Positions 32,831-40,932 of a stretch of 56,389 bases of DNA are shown piece by piece. The stretch lies in the NCBI GenBank assembly GCA_964472545.1, contig CAYYNP010000024.1:1-56389 (forward strand). Reading direction: 5' to 3'. The DNA is from CAYYNP01 sp964472545 (GTDB taxonomy: Bacteria > Planctomycetota > Planctomycetia > Pirellulales > Thermoguttaceae). Position 1 is the first letter of the stretch. Each line of letters begins with the position of its first letter. The notes below the pieces were generated by a model. That model worked only from the letters and a program-made list of their open reading frames with translations. It did no database searches and was not told the DNA's origin. A program made the translations under genes and the position numbers.

Positions 32831-33796
32831 ATGAACGGATCACAGACCGATCGACGCGGCTTCTTCAAGGGCTCGGCTGCGGCCCTGGCTGGCATGGCGT
32901 TGGGCGATTTGGCGTTATCCTCGGTAGCGGCGGCAGCCGAACCAAAGTCGAAACCGATTCGCCTGGGAGCACCCGTCTTCGGCGCGCCGAACGATCCGGA
33001 GGAACTCGCTCTGGCCCATCGAAAACTCGGCTATCGGGCGGCATACTGTCCCGGCGTGCGGCTGGACGACAAGGACCGCATCCGCGACGTCGAGGCCGCC
33101 TTCGCCAAGCACGACGTGGTGATCGCCGAAGTCGGGCGCTGGGTCAATCTGATGGACGCCGATCCGACGCGCCGGGCCGCCAATCTGAAGACCGTTACCG
33201 ACGGGCTGGCCCTGGCCGACGCCGTGGGGGCCCGCTGCTGCGTCGACATCGCCGGTTCCTTCAATCCCAAGGTATGGTACGGGCCGCACCCCAAAAACCT
33301 CTCCGACGAGTTCTTCGACGCGGCGGTCGAAAACGCCCGGAAGATCATCGACGCCGTCGAGCCCCGCCGGGCCAAGTTCTGTTACGAGATGATGGGCTGG
33401 GCGTTGCCCGACAGCGTCGAGTCGTACCTGGCGATGATCGAGGCGGTCGACCGCGACGCGTTCGGCGTACACCTCGACCCCTGCAACCTGATCAACTCGC
33501 CCGGGCGCTTTTATCGCAATACACAACTGCTTAACGAGTGTTTCGACAAGCTCGGCCCACACATCGCGAGCTGCCATGCAAAGGACCTGCGGTGGGAAGT
33601 GGAGATGAACGTTCACTTCCGCGAGGTGACCCTCGGCGACGGCGCGTTAGACTATCGCACGTATTTGAAGCGGCTGGCGGCACTGCCCGGCGACGTGCCG
33701 TTGATGGTCGAACACATGCAAGGTGCCGAGGAATACGACCGCTCGCGACGGCATCTGTTTGAACTGGGCAAGGAGATCGGCGTGCGGTTCGAGTAG
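32831..33796 (+). CDS. Tat-exported sugar phosphate isomerase/epimerase-like TIM-barrel protein
   Basis: A 321-residue AP-endonuclease-2/xylose-isomerase-like TIM barrel. A Tat-like signal (DRRGFFKGSAAALAGMALG, residues 7-25) precedes the barrel, which starts at IRLGAPVFG. Four metal-ligand candidates fall at the expected strand ends: Glu186 (CYEMMG), Asp216 (HLDPCN), His249 (SCHAKD) and Glu294 (MVEHM), so the divalent-metal site looks intact. ATG 32831 is preceded by GGAGAG. Such exported isomerases are abundant in Planctomycetes; they probably act on free sugars or polyols in the periplasm (inference). It is divergent from the PEP-CTERM gene. Confidence 0.88.
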   Translation: MNGSQTDRRGFFKGSAAALAGMALGDLALSSVAAAAEPKSKPIRLGAPVFGAPNDPEELALAHRKLGYRAAYCPGVRLDDKDRIRDVEAAFAKHDVVIAEVGRWVNLMDADPTRRAANLKTVTDGLALADAVGARCCVDIAGSFNPKVWYGPHPKNLSDEFFDAAVENARKIIDAVEPRRAKFCYEMMGWALPDSVESYLAMIEAVDRDAFGVHLDPCNLINSPGRFYRNTQLLNECFDKLGPHIASCHAKDLRWEVEMNVHFREVTLGDGALDYRTYLKRLAALPGDVPLMVEHMQGAEEYDRSRRHLFELGKEIGVRFE

Positions 33797-34341
33797 GCCG
33801 AAAACACGCCTTCCCGTCTAGCCGCGGCCTGGGCGTCTTCCGGTACGAGGCCCCGAGCCGGCAGCCTCGTCCTGTTGATCCTGCAATGCCGTCCGGATTG
33901 CTCTGACGAGAAGTTACCCCGGCTTCGCACGGCGACCAATTCGCGCCGCCTGAGGGTGCTGCCGACAAGTCGTTTTGAGACTTCGGCTTACGTCGATCGG
34001 AAAGCGGCCCTTACGCTTCCCCCCACGAGTGCTGGTGCCCAACAATACGTCGTGGTCATTCCTAACCTGTTTAATGCCAGAGGGTTACGACGCCTCGCAC
34101 GGCTCCGTTGCCGGTCAACATTTCGACCACCGACTTACGTCGACCACGCCGATGGAAATGCACGATGCAACCTTCGTGTCCGCAATGGGTTACGCTGTCA
34201 CCACATGCTTGTCGATCGTCGTAACTTAACGCGGCATGGGGTTGACCGATCTGCTAATTCGATGTAATTGCGCCCGAAAACTCCGCTGGCCAACAATCCG
34301 TCGCATGGGTTTGACTGGGGCGACTGATCTCAATCGGTTGC
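33797..34341. other. Long intergenic stretch without a supportable gene
   Basis: Several short frames are open here, the largest about 130 codons, but none has a ribosome site, a recognisable motif or codon usage like its neighbours. I see no convincing promoter. It may hold remnants of a lost gene. Confidence 0.35.
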
Positions 34342-34386
34342 CACTGGCTGCTTGCCAGCCAGTGTTCGCGGGGCTACGATGCCCCG
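34342..34386. repeat. Double hairpin repeat
   Basis: Two adjacent perfect hairpins: CACTGGCTG/CAGCCAGTG (34342-34350 and 34356-34364) and CGGGGC/GCCCCG (34369-34374 and 34381-34386, loop TACGAT). The arrangement resembles short repeats I associate with planctomycete intergenic DNA. It lies about 95 bases before the zinc-ribbon gene. Confidence 0.5.
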
Positions 34387-34479
34387 TGCTGCGGCGCCCC
34401 GAGAAAACGCCGCGTGACGAGCGACGAGGCCCCCGGACCCACCGGCAACCTCTTGTGCGTTCCACACCCGCGTAATGCT

Positions 34480-35148
34480 ATGGATGACTATATCCCGCGC
34501 AGCATTCTAAGCGACGCTCGACTCGACAGGTTTCGAGCCATGCCGTTCGATAACGCCTGGTCTGAGATCATTGAGATCTGGAGCAAGGCTCCCTCGCTCT
34601 TCTCAGGTCCGGGTCCGCTGGGAACAAAGGAGATCCCCTTGGAATCCCAGTTCTGCGACTGGCTGGTTTACGAACACCCCGAAAGTGAAGCCCGCTTTCA
34701 CGCCGAACTCGGCAACTCGAGTCTCTACGTTCGAGCCTACTGTTTGCACGCACTCATTCGCATGTATAGCCGGCTCCTGTTGGACTTACCGGATGACGTC
34801 TTGAAGTGCGAGGCAAAGTTGAACAGTGTGCATGGCTGTAGTGTGGGCACGACGTCGTTTCGTGACCACTTCGATCAAGAACTGAGGGCGGTGTGGCGAT
34901 TCCACGGAATAGACGTACCGGAGTCAGACTGGGAGAGGTGGCGCAGAGCGCTTGACGAAGTCGACGCGCAGTGGCCTGGAAAGCCCCGAGCCTGCCCAAG
35001 ATGCGGCTCGGAGTTCGTGTCCAACTTCAACCGCGGCCAGTGCCCCAAGTGTGGGCACCTGTTCTTCGCCAGCAACCCGAGCGCTGGCAATGATCCGGAT
35101 AATCGGGCTCCCGGATTCCCTCCTCCACACACGAGCCGGAAGGACTAA
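34480..35148 (+). CDS. Hypothetical protein with C-terminal zinc ribbon
   Basis: A 222-residue protein that I do not recognise. The body (1-170) is mostly helical, with Trp-rich segments (MPFDNAWSEIIEIWSKAP, WERWRRALDEVDAQW). The C-terminus has a CPRCGSEF-x6-CPKCGHLFF zinc ribbon (about 171-195) and a Pro/Asn-rich tail. No signal peptide or membrane helix. There is no clear ribosome site before ATG 34480; a start at 34414 would add 22 residues of low-complexity sequence. Codon usage looks less GC-biased than its neighbours, hinting at a different origin. It converges on the gsp cluster, separated by palindrome D. Confidence 0.6.
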   Translation: MDDYIPRSILSDARLDRFRAMPFDNAWSEIIEIWSKAPSLFSGPGPLGTKEIPLESQFCDWLVYEHPESEARFHAELGNSSLYVRAYCLHALIRMYSRLLLDLPDDVLKCEAKLNSVHGCSVGTTSFRDHFDQELRAVWRFHGIDVPESDWERWRRALDEVDAQWPGKPRACPRCGSEFVSNFNRGQCPKCGHLFFASNPSAGNDPDNRAPGFPPPHTSRKD

Positions 35149-35174
35149 CGCGTCGCCCCGGCGGAGGCAGCCAT

Positions 35175-35325
35175 GGGGTCAGACTCGGGATTCGGGATTG
35201 AACGCACCACCGGGGGCAGACTTAGAGCGTCCAGCCGAATCGCACCGAGATATGGCGAGGAAAGTGGCGTGGGTCGAAAAGACGCAAGACCTGAATCCGG
35301 AATCCCGAGTCCCGAGTCTGACCCC
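35175..35325. repeat. Palindromic repeat family D between convergent genes
   Basis: A 151-bp palindromic element with perfect 16-bp outer arms (35175-35190 and 35310-35325, GGGGTCAGACTCGGGA and complement) and further imperfect complementarity inside (ATTCGGGATT against AATCCGGAATCCC). It begins 27 bases after the zinc-ribbon gene and ends 9 bases before the gspK stop codon. Confidence 0.72.
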
Positions 35326-35333
35326 TACGATCC

Positions 35334-36947
35334 TTACTGGTTCGGCACCTCAATCGTCTCCGGCCCCTGGGCGCCCTCCATGCCGACCCCCAGCGTTGCC
35401 AACGCGTAGCCGCGGCCGAGGTGGCTCAGATCGCGATAGAATACGACCTTCGGCGGCAGCGTGGTGGCGTCGAGAATCGTCTGGATCCGCACCGACGTAC
35501 CGCCGCGGTCGAAATAGCCGACCGCTTGGACCTTGTAGACGCTTCCCCGGGCGCAAACGAACGGCATCAGGGCTTTCATCTGTGCCAGGTCCACGAAGCC
35601 CTCCGAGAGCAGCCACGTCTCGTGGCGCCGGCCGTCTTCGGCCTCGATCGGGTTGGGAATCCGCTCTACGATGATCTGCTCGATCAACTCCTCGTCGATG
35701 CCGGGGATGCCCGCCAGCACGGTGCGCGACGTCTGGTTGATGTTGATCCGTCCCGGAATCACCGGGGCCGGGTTGATCGTGGTGTAATCCATCAGGATCG
35801 GCAGATAGACGGTCATCGCGATCGGTTCCTCGGCAAACATCGGCTGCAACACGCGCGGCTGCTGCTCGCCCTTGAAGGTCACTTGAACGCGTTGGCCGAT
35901 CAGGTCGAGAATGGTGGTCAGCTTCAGCCGGCCGTTCTTTTTCAGGTCCAGTTCGCCGCCGGTATACATCTCGCCCTGCCGCGAGCCGCTGTATTGCCGA
36001 CTCTGCTGGCGATAGCCGACGATGAACGTGGCGTACGGGGCACCGATCTTTTCGACGAGTTGCTCGTAGAGTTCCTCCATGTCGTCCTGGTTCAGGTCGA
36101 TCTTCGGCTCACCCTCGGGCGTGAGGTTCACCTCCATGCTGTGCAACGTGAGGTAGGCGGCCCAGCCGCGGTTCATCGTGCCCTCGATGTTGTCGACGTT
36201 TTCGATCGCCTCGGCGTCCGGCTCGCCGGGGTCGGCCAGCCCGTTGTGGTTGTGGTCGGTGCCGAAGAGCAACTCGGGCGTGACGTCGCGAACCAGCAGC
36301 AGCTCTTCGATCGTCTCCAGCGGCCCGTTCTTCGGATAGTAGGGCGGATCGCATCCGGAGTAGTAGTCGGACTCCGCCCCATAGTCCCGCGGCCCCTCGT
36401 CTTCGTCGATCCAATCCAAAATCGCGTCGGCAATGTCTTCGGTCATGCCCGGCAGGCTCATCAGCAACTCGCGGCCGGCGTCTTGCCCGTACTTCTCGTC
36501 CAACACGGCCAGCAGGTTGATATTCAGCTTGGTCGATTCGTCCTCCAAGCCGTAGCGGACGCCGCCGTAGTAGCCGTCTTCCATGCCGGGCGCGATGATC
36601 GCGAACCGTTTGGCGTCGTCGACGTCGCCGTCGCCAAGGTACTGCACCAGCCGGCCGCCAAAACGTTGCTGATTCTGGTACCAGCCGCCCTCTTGTTCCT
36701 GGTATTCGGCATCGCGGGAGAGAAACAGCCGAACCATCTCCATACCGGAGTCGGCCGCCGCGCGGGCTTGCGTCTGCCGCGAGGACAAATCGGCCCCGCG
36801 ATGCTCGACGAACATCAACTCCGCAAACGCCAGGCAGACCAGCGTAAGCATGGCGACGACCACCAGCACCATGATCAACACCATGCCGTTTCGGCGGCGC
36901 GGCCGGAAGCGCCGCCGGACGGACCTCGATCTGGGATTTCGTGGCAT
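35334..36947 (-). CDS. gspK: Type II secretion minor pseudopilin GspK
   Basis: A 537-residue GspK-like protein, longer than the roughly 320-residue proteobacterial form. The N-terminus has a basic stretch, then NGMVLIMVLVVVAMLTLVCLAFAEL, the typical GspK prepilin-like helix without Glu5. LSSRQTQARAAADSGMEMVRLFL matches the family. Two helix-hairpin-helix-like segments are visible: LLMSLPGMTEDIADAILDWIDEDE and NQTSRTVLAGIPGIDEELIEQII. In T2SS, GspK caps the pseudopilus with GspI and GspJ. ATG 36947 is preferred (GGAGG 6 bases before); the codon overlaps the gspJ stop. It is the last gene of the gspE-K cluster. Confidence 0.87.
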   Translation of the reverse strand: MPRNPRSRSVRRRFRPRRRNGMVLIMVLVVVAMLTLVCLAFAELMFVEHRGADLSSRQTQARAAADSGMEMVRLFLSRDAEYQEQEGGWYQNQQRFGGRLVQYLGDGDVDDAKRFAIIAPGMEDGYYGGVRYGLEDESTKLNINLLAVLDEKYGQDAGRELLMSLPGMTEDIADAILDWIDEDEGPRDYGAESDYYSGCDPPYYPKNGPLETIEELLLVRDVTPELLFGTDHNHNGLADPGEPDAEAIENVDNIEGTMNRGWAAYLTLHSMEVNLTPEGEPKIDLNQDDMEELYEQLVEKIGAPYATFIVGYRQQSRQYSGSRQGEMYTGGELDLKKNGRLKLTTILDLIGQRVQVTFKGEQQPRVLQPMFAEEPIAMTVYLPILMDYTTINPAPVIPGRININQTSRTVLAGIPGIDEELIEQIIVERIPNPIEAEDGRRHETWLLSEGFVDLAQMKALMPFVCARGSVYKVQAVGYFDRGGTSVRIQTILDATTLPPKVVFYRDLSHLGRGYALATLGVGMEGAQGPETIEVPNQ

Positions 36948-38050
36948 CATCGTCCTCCGCCTCCGCCGGCCGGCGCGCCGCCTCCGCCGCCGGCTGCACC
37001 ACCACCCGCGGCTGCGCCGCCGAACGTTGATCCCGTGCCGCCGGTCTCGTCCGTTTCGTCCGTCGTTTCGGTGTCCGTCTCCTCGTCCATGGCCTCCAGC
37101 CCGCCGTCCTGCGTGGTCGCTTCGGCCGCCGGCAGATGGACCACCAGGCGGAAGACGCGGCAGTTTTCGTCGGTGATCGGTTCGGTGTCGGCCATCAACG
37201 CCGAGTAACGCGAGTTGGCTTCGGCGACCGGGCGCAGCCGCTTGGGAACGATCCAGAGCGTGATTTCGACCGCCAGCGGCAACCCGCCGCGTTCGTCGGA
37301 GTCCCACTCCTCGACCACTTCAGTGCCGTCGTAGTAGAGGAACTGGACGGCGGCCACCTCGGGCGCGATCGGCAGCAACTCGTTCTCGATATCGGAGAGT
37401 CCGCCCTGATCGGCGGCGTAGACGGTCGTGGCGCGGTCGAGCTCGCGCCGATAGAGCCCGGCGGCGTTTGCGTCCACGTTGCCGCCGTACGAGGCCCCGG
37501 CGATCGGGCTTCCCAAGACGTAATAGGCAACCGTCTTCACGTCGCTAACCACGTCGACCACCGCCGTCTGGCCGTCGGCCGAGAGCATGCCGGCGTATTG
37601 ATCGCCGCGCGGCATGCGGCTGGTGTCGAATTGGATTTCGCACGCGTTGCCGTAGAAACCCGGCACCGACGGCACGGCGGTAGAAGTGGCGATATCGGTG
37701 GTGGCGGCGGACGTCAGATCGTCGATCGCTTCCATGTCTTCATCGGCCAGGCCCAAGTCGCCGGCCGCGGCCGCCAGCGACGCGGCCGACATATCTACGC
37801 CCTCTAGCATCTTCTCGGCGTCGATCGGGTCGTAGCGCACCGCACAGCGCAGGTCGTCGGCGATTCGCCGCAGCAGCGCCCGGGCGAGTTGCGACTCTTC
37901 GACTTCAGCCTGCCCGCTGTCGAGCAGGCGCGCATGAAAGTCGACGGCGCCGACGACGGCGATCACGACCAGAGCGCTGAGAGAGAGCGCCAGGATGACT
38001 TCGAGCAGAGTAAAAGCGCGTCGCTTCGTGAGCCTGAGATCGGAAGTCAT
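36947..38050 (-). CDS. gspJ: Type II secretion minor pseudopilin GspJ-like
   Basis: A 367-residue prepilin-type protein. Type III signal RRAFTLLEVILALSLSALVVIAVV (cleavage before Phe, Glu5 present) and a globular domain in GspJ style (LARALLRRIADDLRCAVRYD, VAAVQFLYYDGTEVVEEWDSD, LPLAVEITLWI). The C-terminal 45 residues are an acidic Thr/Asp/Glu run followed by an almost pure Gly/Ala tail, absent from standard GspJ. Its start (38050) overlaps the gspI stop by four bases (ATGA) and its stop overlaps the gspK start, showing translational coupling. It is expected at the pseudopilus tip with GspI and GspK. Confidence 0.85.
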   Translation of the reverse strand: MTSDLRLTKRRAFTLLEVILALSLSALVVIAVVGAVDFHARLLDSGQAEVEESQLARALLRRIADDLRCAVRYDPIDAEKMLEGVDMSAASLAAAAGDLGLADEDMEAIDDLTSAATTDIATSTAVPSVPGFYGNACEIQFDTSRMPRGDQYAGMLSADGQTAVVDVVSDVKTVAYYVLGSPIAGASYGGNVDANAAGLYRRELDRATTVYAADQGGLSDIENELLPIAPEVAAVQFLYYDGTEVVEEWDSDERGGLPLAVEITLWIVPKRLRPVAEANSRYSALMADTEPITDENCRVFRLVVHLPAAEATTQDGGLEAMDEETDTETTDETDETGGTGSTFGGAAAGGGAAGGGGGAPAGGGGGR

Positions 38051-38517
38051 GAATCTGTCCCCCCCGATTCATCCGTACTGCCTCCCGCCTCGTCCACCGA
38101 CTGATTCGACAACTCGAATCCTTCATCGAGAATCCACCGATCAATCGAATAGACCACCGGCCGTTGCCGCTCCGGCAAATCCTGCTCCACCGTCACGCGG
38201 ACGACCAACATGCCTTCCTCTTCAGACGGCTCGGTGCGTATCGAATAGAGCCAGGGGATGCCGCGTACGTCGAGGCCGTCGATCGTGTCGAATTGGGCCC
38301 GTTCGACCGGCTCGGCCGGCAGCGCGCCGCAGGTGATCTCGGCCAACTTCGTTTCGCAGAGCAACTGGGCCTGGGTCAGATCTCGGGCGATCTCGGCGTC
38401 GCGCATGCCGCGGCCGGCCATCTCGCCGAGCACGGCCAGCGTGCCGCAAAGGATGGCCAACGCCAGGATCACTTCCAGCAGAGAGAACCCACGCTTCATG
38501 GCTGCAACTCGCTTCAT
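38047..38517 (-). CDS. gspI: Type II secretion minor pseudopilin GspI-like
   Basis: A 156-residue prepilin-type protein with signal KRGFSLLEVILALAILCGTLAVLG (Glu5 present) and the GspI-like segment AEIARDLTQAQLLCETKLAEI, then VVRVTVEQDLPERQRPVVYSIDRWIL. Start 38517 overlaps the gspH stop by four bases and has GAGGAG 8 bases before it. An 18-bp tandem duplication (38493-38528) creates a second ATG at 38499, so the leader reads MKRVAAMKRGF; either start keeps the prepilin peptidase site. The C-terminal tail is Ser/Gly/Asp-rich. Confidence 0.85.
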   Translation of the reverse strand: MKRVAAMKRGFSLLEVILALAILCGTLAVLGEMAGRGMRDAEIARDLTQAQLLCETKLAEITCGALPAEPVERAQFDTIDGLDVRGIPWLYSIRTEPSEEEGMLVVRVTVEQDLPERQRPVVYSIDRWILDEGFELSNQSVDEAGGSTDESGGTDS

Positions 38518-39167
38518 CGCTGCAACTCCTCGACAAGCTGGATTTCGCCGATCGTGATCGTACCGGTCAGCCCTCGAAGCGAGAGGATGATGCAGCGGTT
38601 GTCCTGGTTCTTGACGGCGAGCTGTGCGGTGGACGTGGTGCCGTCGGGATAGAACAGGATCGGATCGGACCAGCCGGCGGCCGCGGCGTCGGCCAGGTTG
38701 GTGTCGGCCGTCAGCGCCGCGGCGCGGGTGTCGGCGGCCGTTTGGCTGCCGGCGAAGGTGACGCCCTCGGGCAGTTGCTTTCCCCCGGAGCCTGCGCCGC
38801 CAGCAACGTTCATCTCTACCAGTGCCGGATCGGTTGCTCCCGCGGCCGGCTGATCGAACATGTCGCCGAAGAGCGGGTCGTCGGCCGTGACGGCCGTGGC
38901 CTTGCACTCGATCTTGTACTCCGCCGCATCCAGGCAATACTGAAAGACGTACGTCTGCCCGGAGTCCATCGCGTCGACCCGGGCGCCGCCCCAGGCCGCG
39001 CGGATCTGCTCGGCCGCGATCGAGAGCCGCCGATGGGCGAAGGCCTTATCGAGCATCGGCCAGGCGATCGCCGTCATCGCCACCAGGATCGACAGCACCA
39101 ACAGCACTTCCATCAACGTGAAGGCCGGGCGCGGCACACGGGCACAATGCTGGCGGCGAAAGCTCAT
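38514..39167 (-). CDS. gspH: Type II secretion minor pseudopilin GspH-like
   Basis: A 217-residue prepilin-type protein: basic leader, then PAFTLMEVLLVLSILVAMTAIAWPML with Glu5, and a GspH/FimT-like body (RRLSIAAEQIRAAWGGARVDAMDSGQ, YVFQY, ILFYPDGTTSTAQLAV). It contains an Ala/Gly-rich insertion (about 110-170). The gene begins 9 bases after gspG stops and overlaps gspI by four bases. GspH is a minor subunit of the pseudopilus tip region. Confidence 0.85.
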   Translation of the reverse strand: MSFRRQHCARVPRPAFTLMEVLLVLSILVAMTAIAWPMLDKAFAHRRLSIAAEQIRAAWGGARVDAMDSGQTYVFQYCLDAAEYKIECKATAVTADDPLFGDMFDQPAAGATDPALVEMNVAGGAGSGGKQLPEGVTFAGSQTAADTRAAALTADTNLADAAAAGWSDPILFYPDGTTSTAQLAVKNQDNRCIILSLRGLTGTITIGEIQLVEELQR

Positions 39168-39176
39168 CGGCGTGGC

Positions 39177-39602
39177 TCACTCCCAGTTGCCGATCGGTTC
39201 CGGGTTGCTGGGGTTTCCGGCCGACCAGACGTCGAAGCCAGCCGGGTTTTGCTGGCCCGGGCAGGCGTACTGATACGGCTGGTCCCAGGGGTCCAGCGGC
39301 ACCTGATTGCCATCGACGTACGGGCCGGACCACTTGGCCGGATTGGGCAGATCGCTGGGGGCCTGGGGCGACACCAGGATGTCCAGCGACGTCGGGTACG
39401 TGCCGATGTTCAGCTTCCACCGGGCGATCGCCTTTTCGAAGACGCCGATCTGCACGCGGGCGGTTTGCTTGTTGGCGCTTTCCTGGATCGGCCCATAGGC
39501 CAGCACGGCCATCGAGGCCAACGCCACCAGGATCACCAACACCAACAGGACTTCCATGAGGGTGAAACCGCCACGACGGCGGCGGGGACGGGAAGCGTTC
39601 AT
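39177..39602 (-). CDS. gspG: Type II secretion major pseudopilin GspG
   Basis: A 141-residue major pseudopilin of standard length. Signal RRRRGGFTLMEVLLVLVILVALASMAVLAYGPI (G|F cleavage site, Glu5), then the GspG signature IARWKLNIGTYPTSLDILV, WSGPYVDGNQVPLDPWDQPYQYACPG and a calcium-loop-like C-terminal segment (FDVWSAGNPSN). It polymerises into the piston-like pseudopilus in the periplasm. The 124-base gap before it (39603-39726) holds a short GC-rich direct repeat (CGGGCGCGACCGCCGGT twice) but no gene. Confidence 0.9.
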   Translation of the reverse strand: MNASRPRRRRGGFTLMEVLLVLVILVALASMAVLAYGPIQESANKQTARVQIGVFEKAIARWKLNIGTYPTSLDILVSPQAPSDLPNPAKWSGPYVDGNQVPLDPWDQPYQYACPGQQNPAGFDVWSAGNPSNPEPIGNWE

Positions 39603-39726
39603 GGTCGAGACTCCTTCTTCTATCGCGGGAGTTTTGAGTTGCTTGGGGGACCGTCGGTCGTTCTTTGTTCGGGCGCGACCGCCGGTTGTTGTTCTTGTTG
39701 TCCGGGCGCGACCGCCGGTCGCGGCT

Positions 39727-40929
39727 TTATATGGTGCTGCTCATCTTGAGGATGGGGAGTAGCAGGGCGATGACGATGACCAATACGATGGCGGCCAGGA
39801 TCAGCAGCATGATCGGCTCCAGCAACTTCACGGCCACGTCGAGCCGGCGCCAGGTGCGTCGCTCGAGCGAATCGGCCACGCTGATCAACACGTTTTCTAG
39901 GTTATTGGCTTGCTCGGCCACGGCGATCATCTCGATCACCGTGGGCGGAAACTGACCGCTCTCGGCCAGCGGCTCGGCCAGCGGCTGGCCGGCGGAGATG
40001 TTCTCCGTAGCATCTTGGATGGCGATTGCCAGCACCCGATTCGCCGTGGCATCGCTGGAGATTTCCAGCGCCCGCAGGATTGGCACGCCGTTGCGCAGCA
40101 GCGTGCCCAACACGCGGCAGAACCGGGAGACGGCCAAGTTCAGGAAGATCGCCCCGGCCACGGGCACGTTCAGCTTGAGTTGATCGCGCCAGAGTTTGCC
40201 CGACTCAGTATCCAAGAGCCACTTCACATAGAACACGAGCCCCACCACGGCGGCCGCGATGGGGATGCCCCAGATCCGCAGGTTGGCGCTGAGCCAGAGC
40301 AACATGTCGGTCACGAGCGGCAGCTCGCCGCGTTCGCGCAGGCGCTCGAAGATATTGGCGAATTTCGGCACGAAGAACACCACCAGCACGACGACCACGC
40401 CGAATCCCACCACGGCCAAGAACGCCGGATAGGCGATCGCCCCCATGGTCCGCTTCTTGAGATCCTCTTGGGCCTCGGTGAACTCGGCCACGCGCGAGAG
40501 GGCTTCTTCCAGGAACCCGCCTTCGCCGCCGGCGCGGATCATGCTGATCGCCATCTCGCCGAAGACGCGCTCGAATCGGGACATCGCCTCGGCCAGCGTG
40601 GCCCCTTCTTCGATGCGCCGCTGCACCTGCCCGAGCACATGGGACAGCCGGCCGTGCGACGTCTGGTTCTTGATCACCTCGACCGCCCGCAACAACGGCA
40701 CGCCGCTTTGCAGCAGGTCGGCGAGTTGTCCGTAGGTCGAGGCCATCAACTGGGCCGGCACGCGGCGGATGCGCTGGTCCTCGACGACCGGCGAACTGGC
40801 TTTCACTTCGATCGGGAACAGTTCGCGAGCCGCCAACGTGGCCAGCGCCTCCCGCTGGCCGACGGCTTCAAGGTTTCCGGAGATTCGCTCTCCGGCATGG
40901 TCGCGCGCGATGTAGCTGAATTCGGGCAT
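39727..40929 (-). CDS. gspF: Type II secretion inner-membrane platform protein GspF
   Basis: A 400-residue GspF/PilC-type protein of standard length. Two T2SSF domains are visible (about 65-190 with LADLLQSGVPLLRAVEVI and GEMAISMIRAGGEGGFLEEAL; about 270-390 with RVLGTLLRNGVPILRALEIS and IEMIAVAEQANNLENVL), each followed by membrane helices (FLAVVGFGVVVVLVVFFVPKF; PIMLLILAAIVLVIVIALLLPI). It couples the GspE ATPase to the pseudopilus. It starts 3 bases after the gspE stop. Confidence 0.93.
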   Translation of the reverse strand: MPEFSYIARDHAGERISGNLEAVGQREALATLAARELFPIEVKASSPVVEDQRIRRVPAQLMASTYGQLADLLQSGVPLLRAVEVIKNQTSHGRLSHVLGQVQRRIEEGATLAEAMSRFERVFGEMAISMIRAGGEGGFLEEALSRVAEFTEAQEDLKKRTMGAIAYPAFLAVVGFGVVVVLVVFFVPKFANIFERLRERGELPLVTDMLLWLSANLRIWGIPIAAAVVGLVFYVKWLLDTESGKLWRDQLKLNVPVAGAIFLNLAVSRFCRVLGTLLRNGVPILRALEISSDATANRVLAIAIQDATENISAGQPLAEPLAESGQFPPTVIEMIAVAEQANNLENVLISVADSLERRTWRRLDVAVKLLEPIMLLILAAIVLVIVIALLLPILKMSSTI

Positions 40930-40932
40930 GGC

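Noticed and set aside
33975..34229. Possible 84-residue gene
   Set aside because: No ribosome site, no domain, and codon usage unlike the genes around it.
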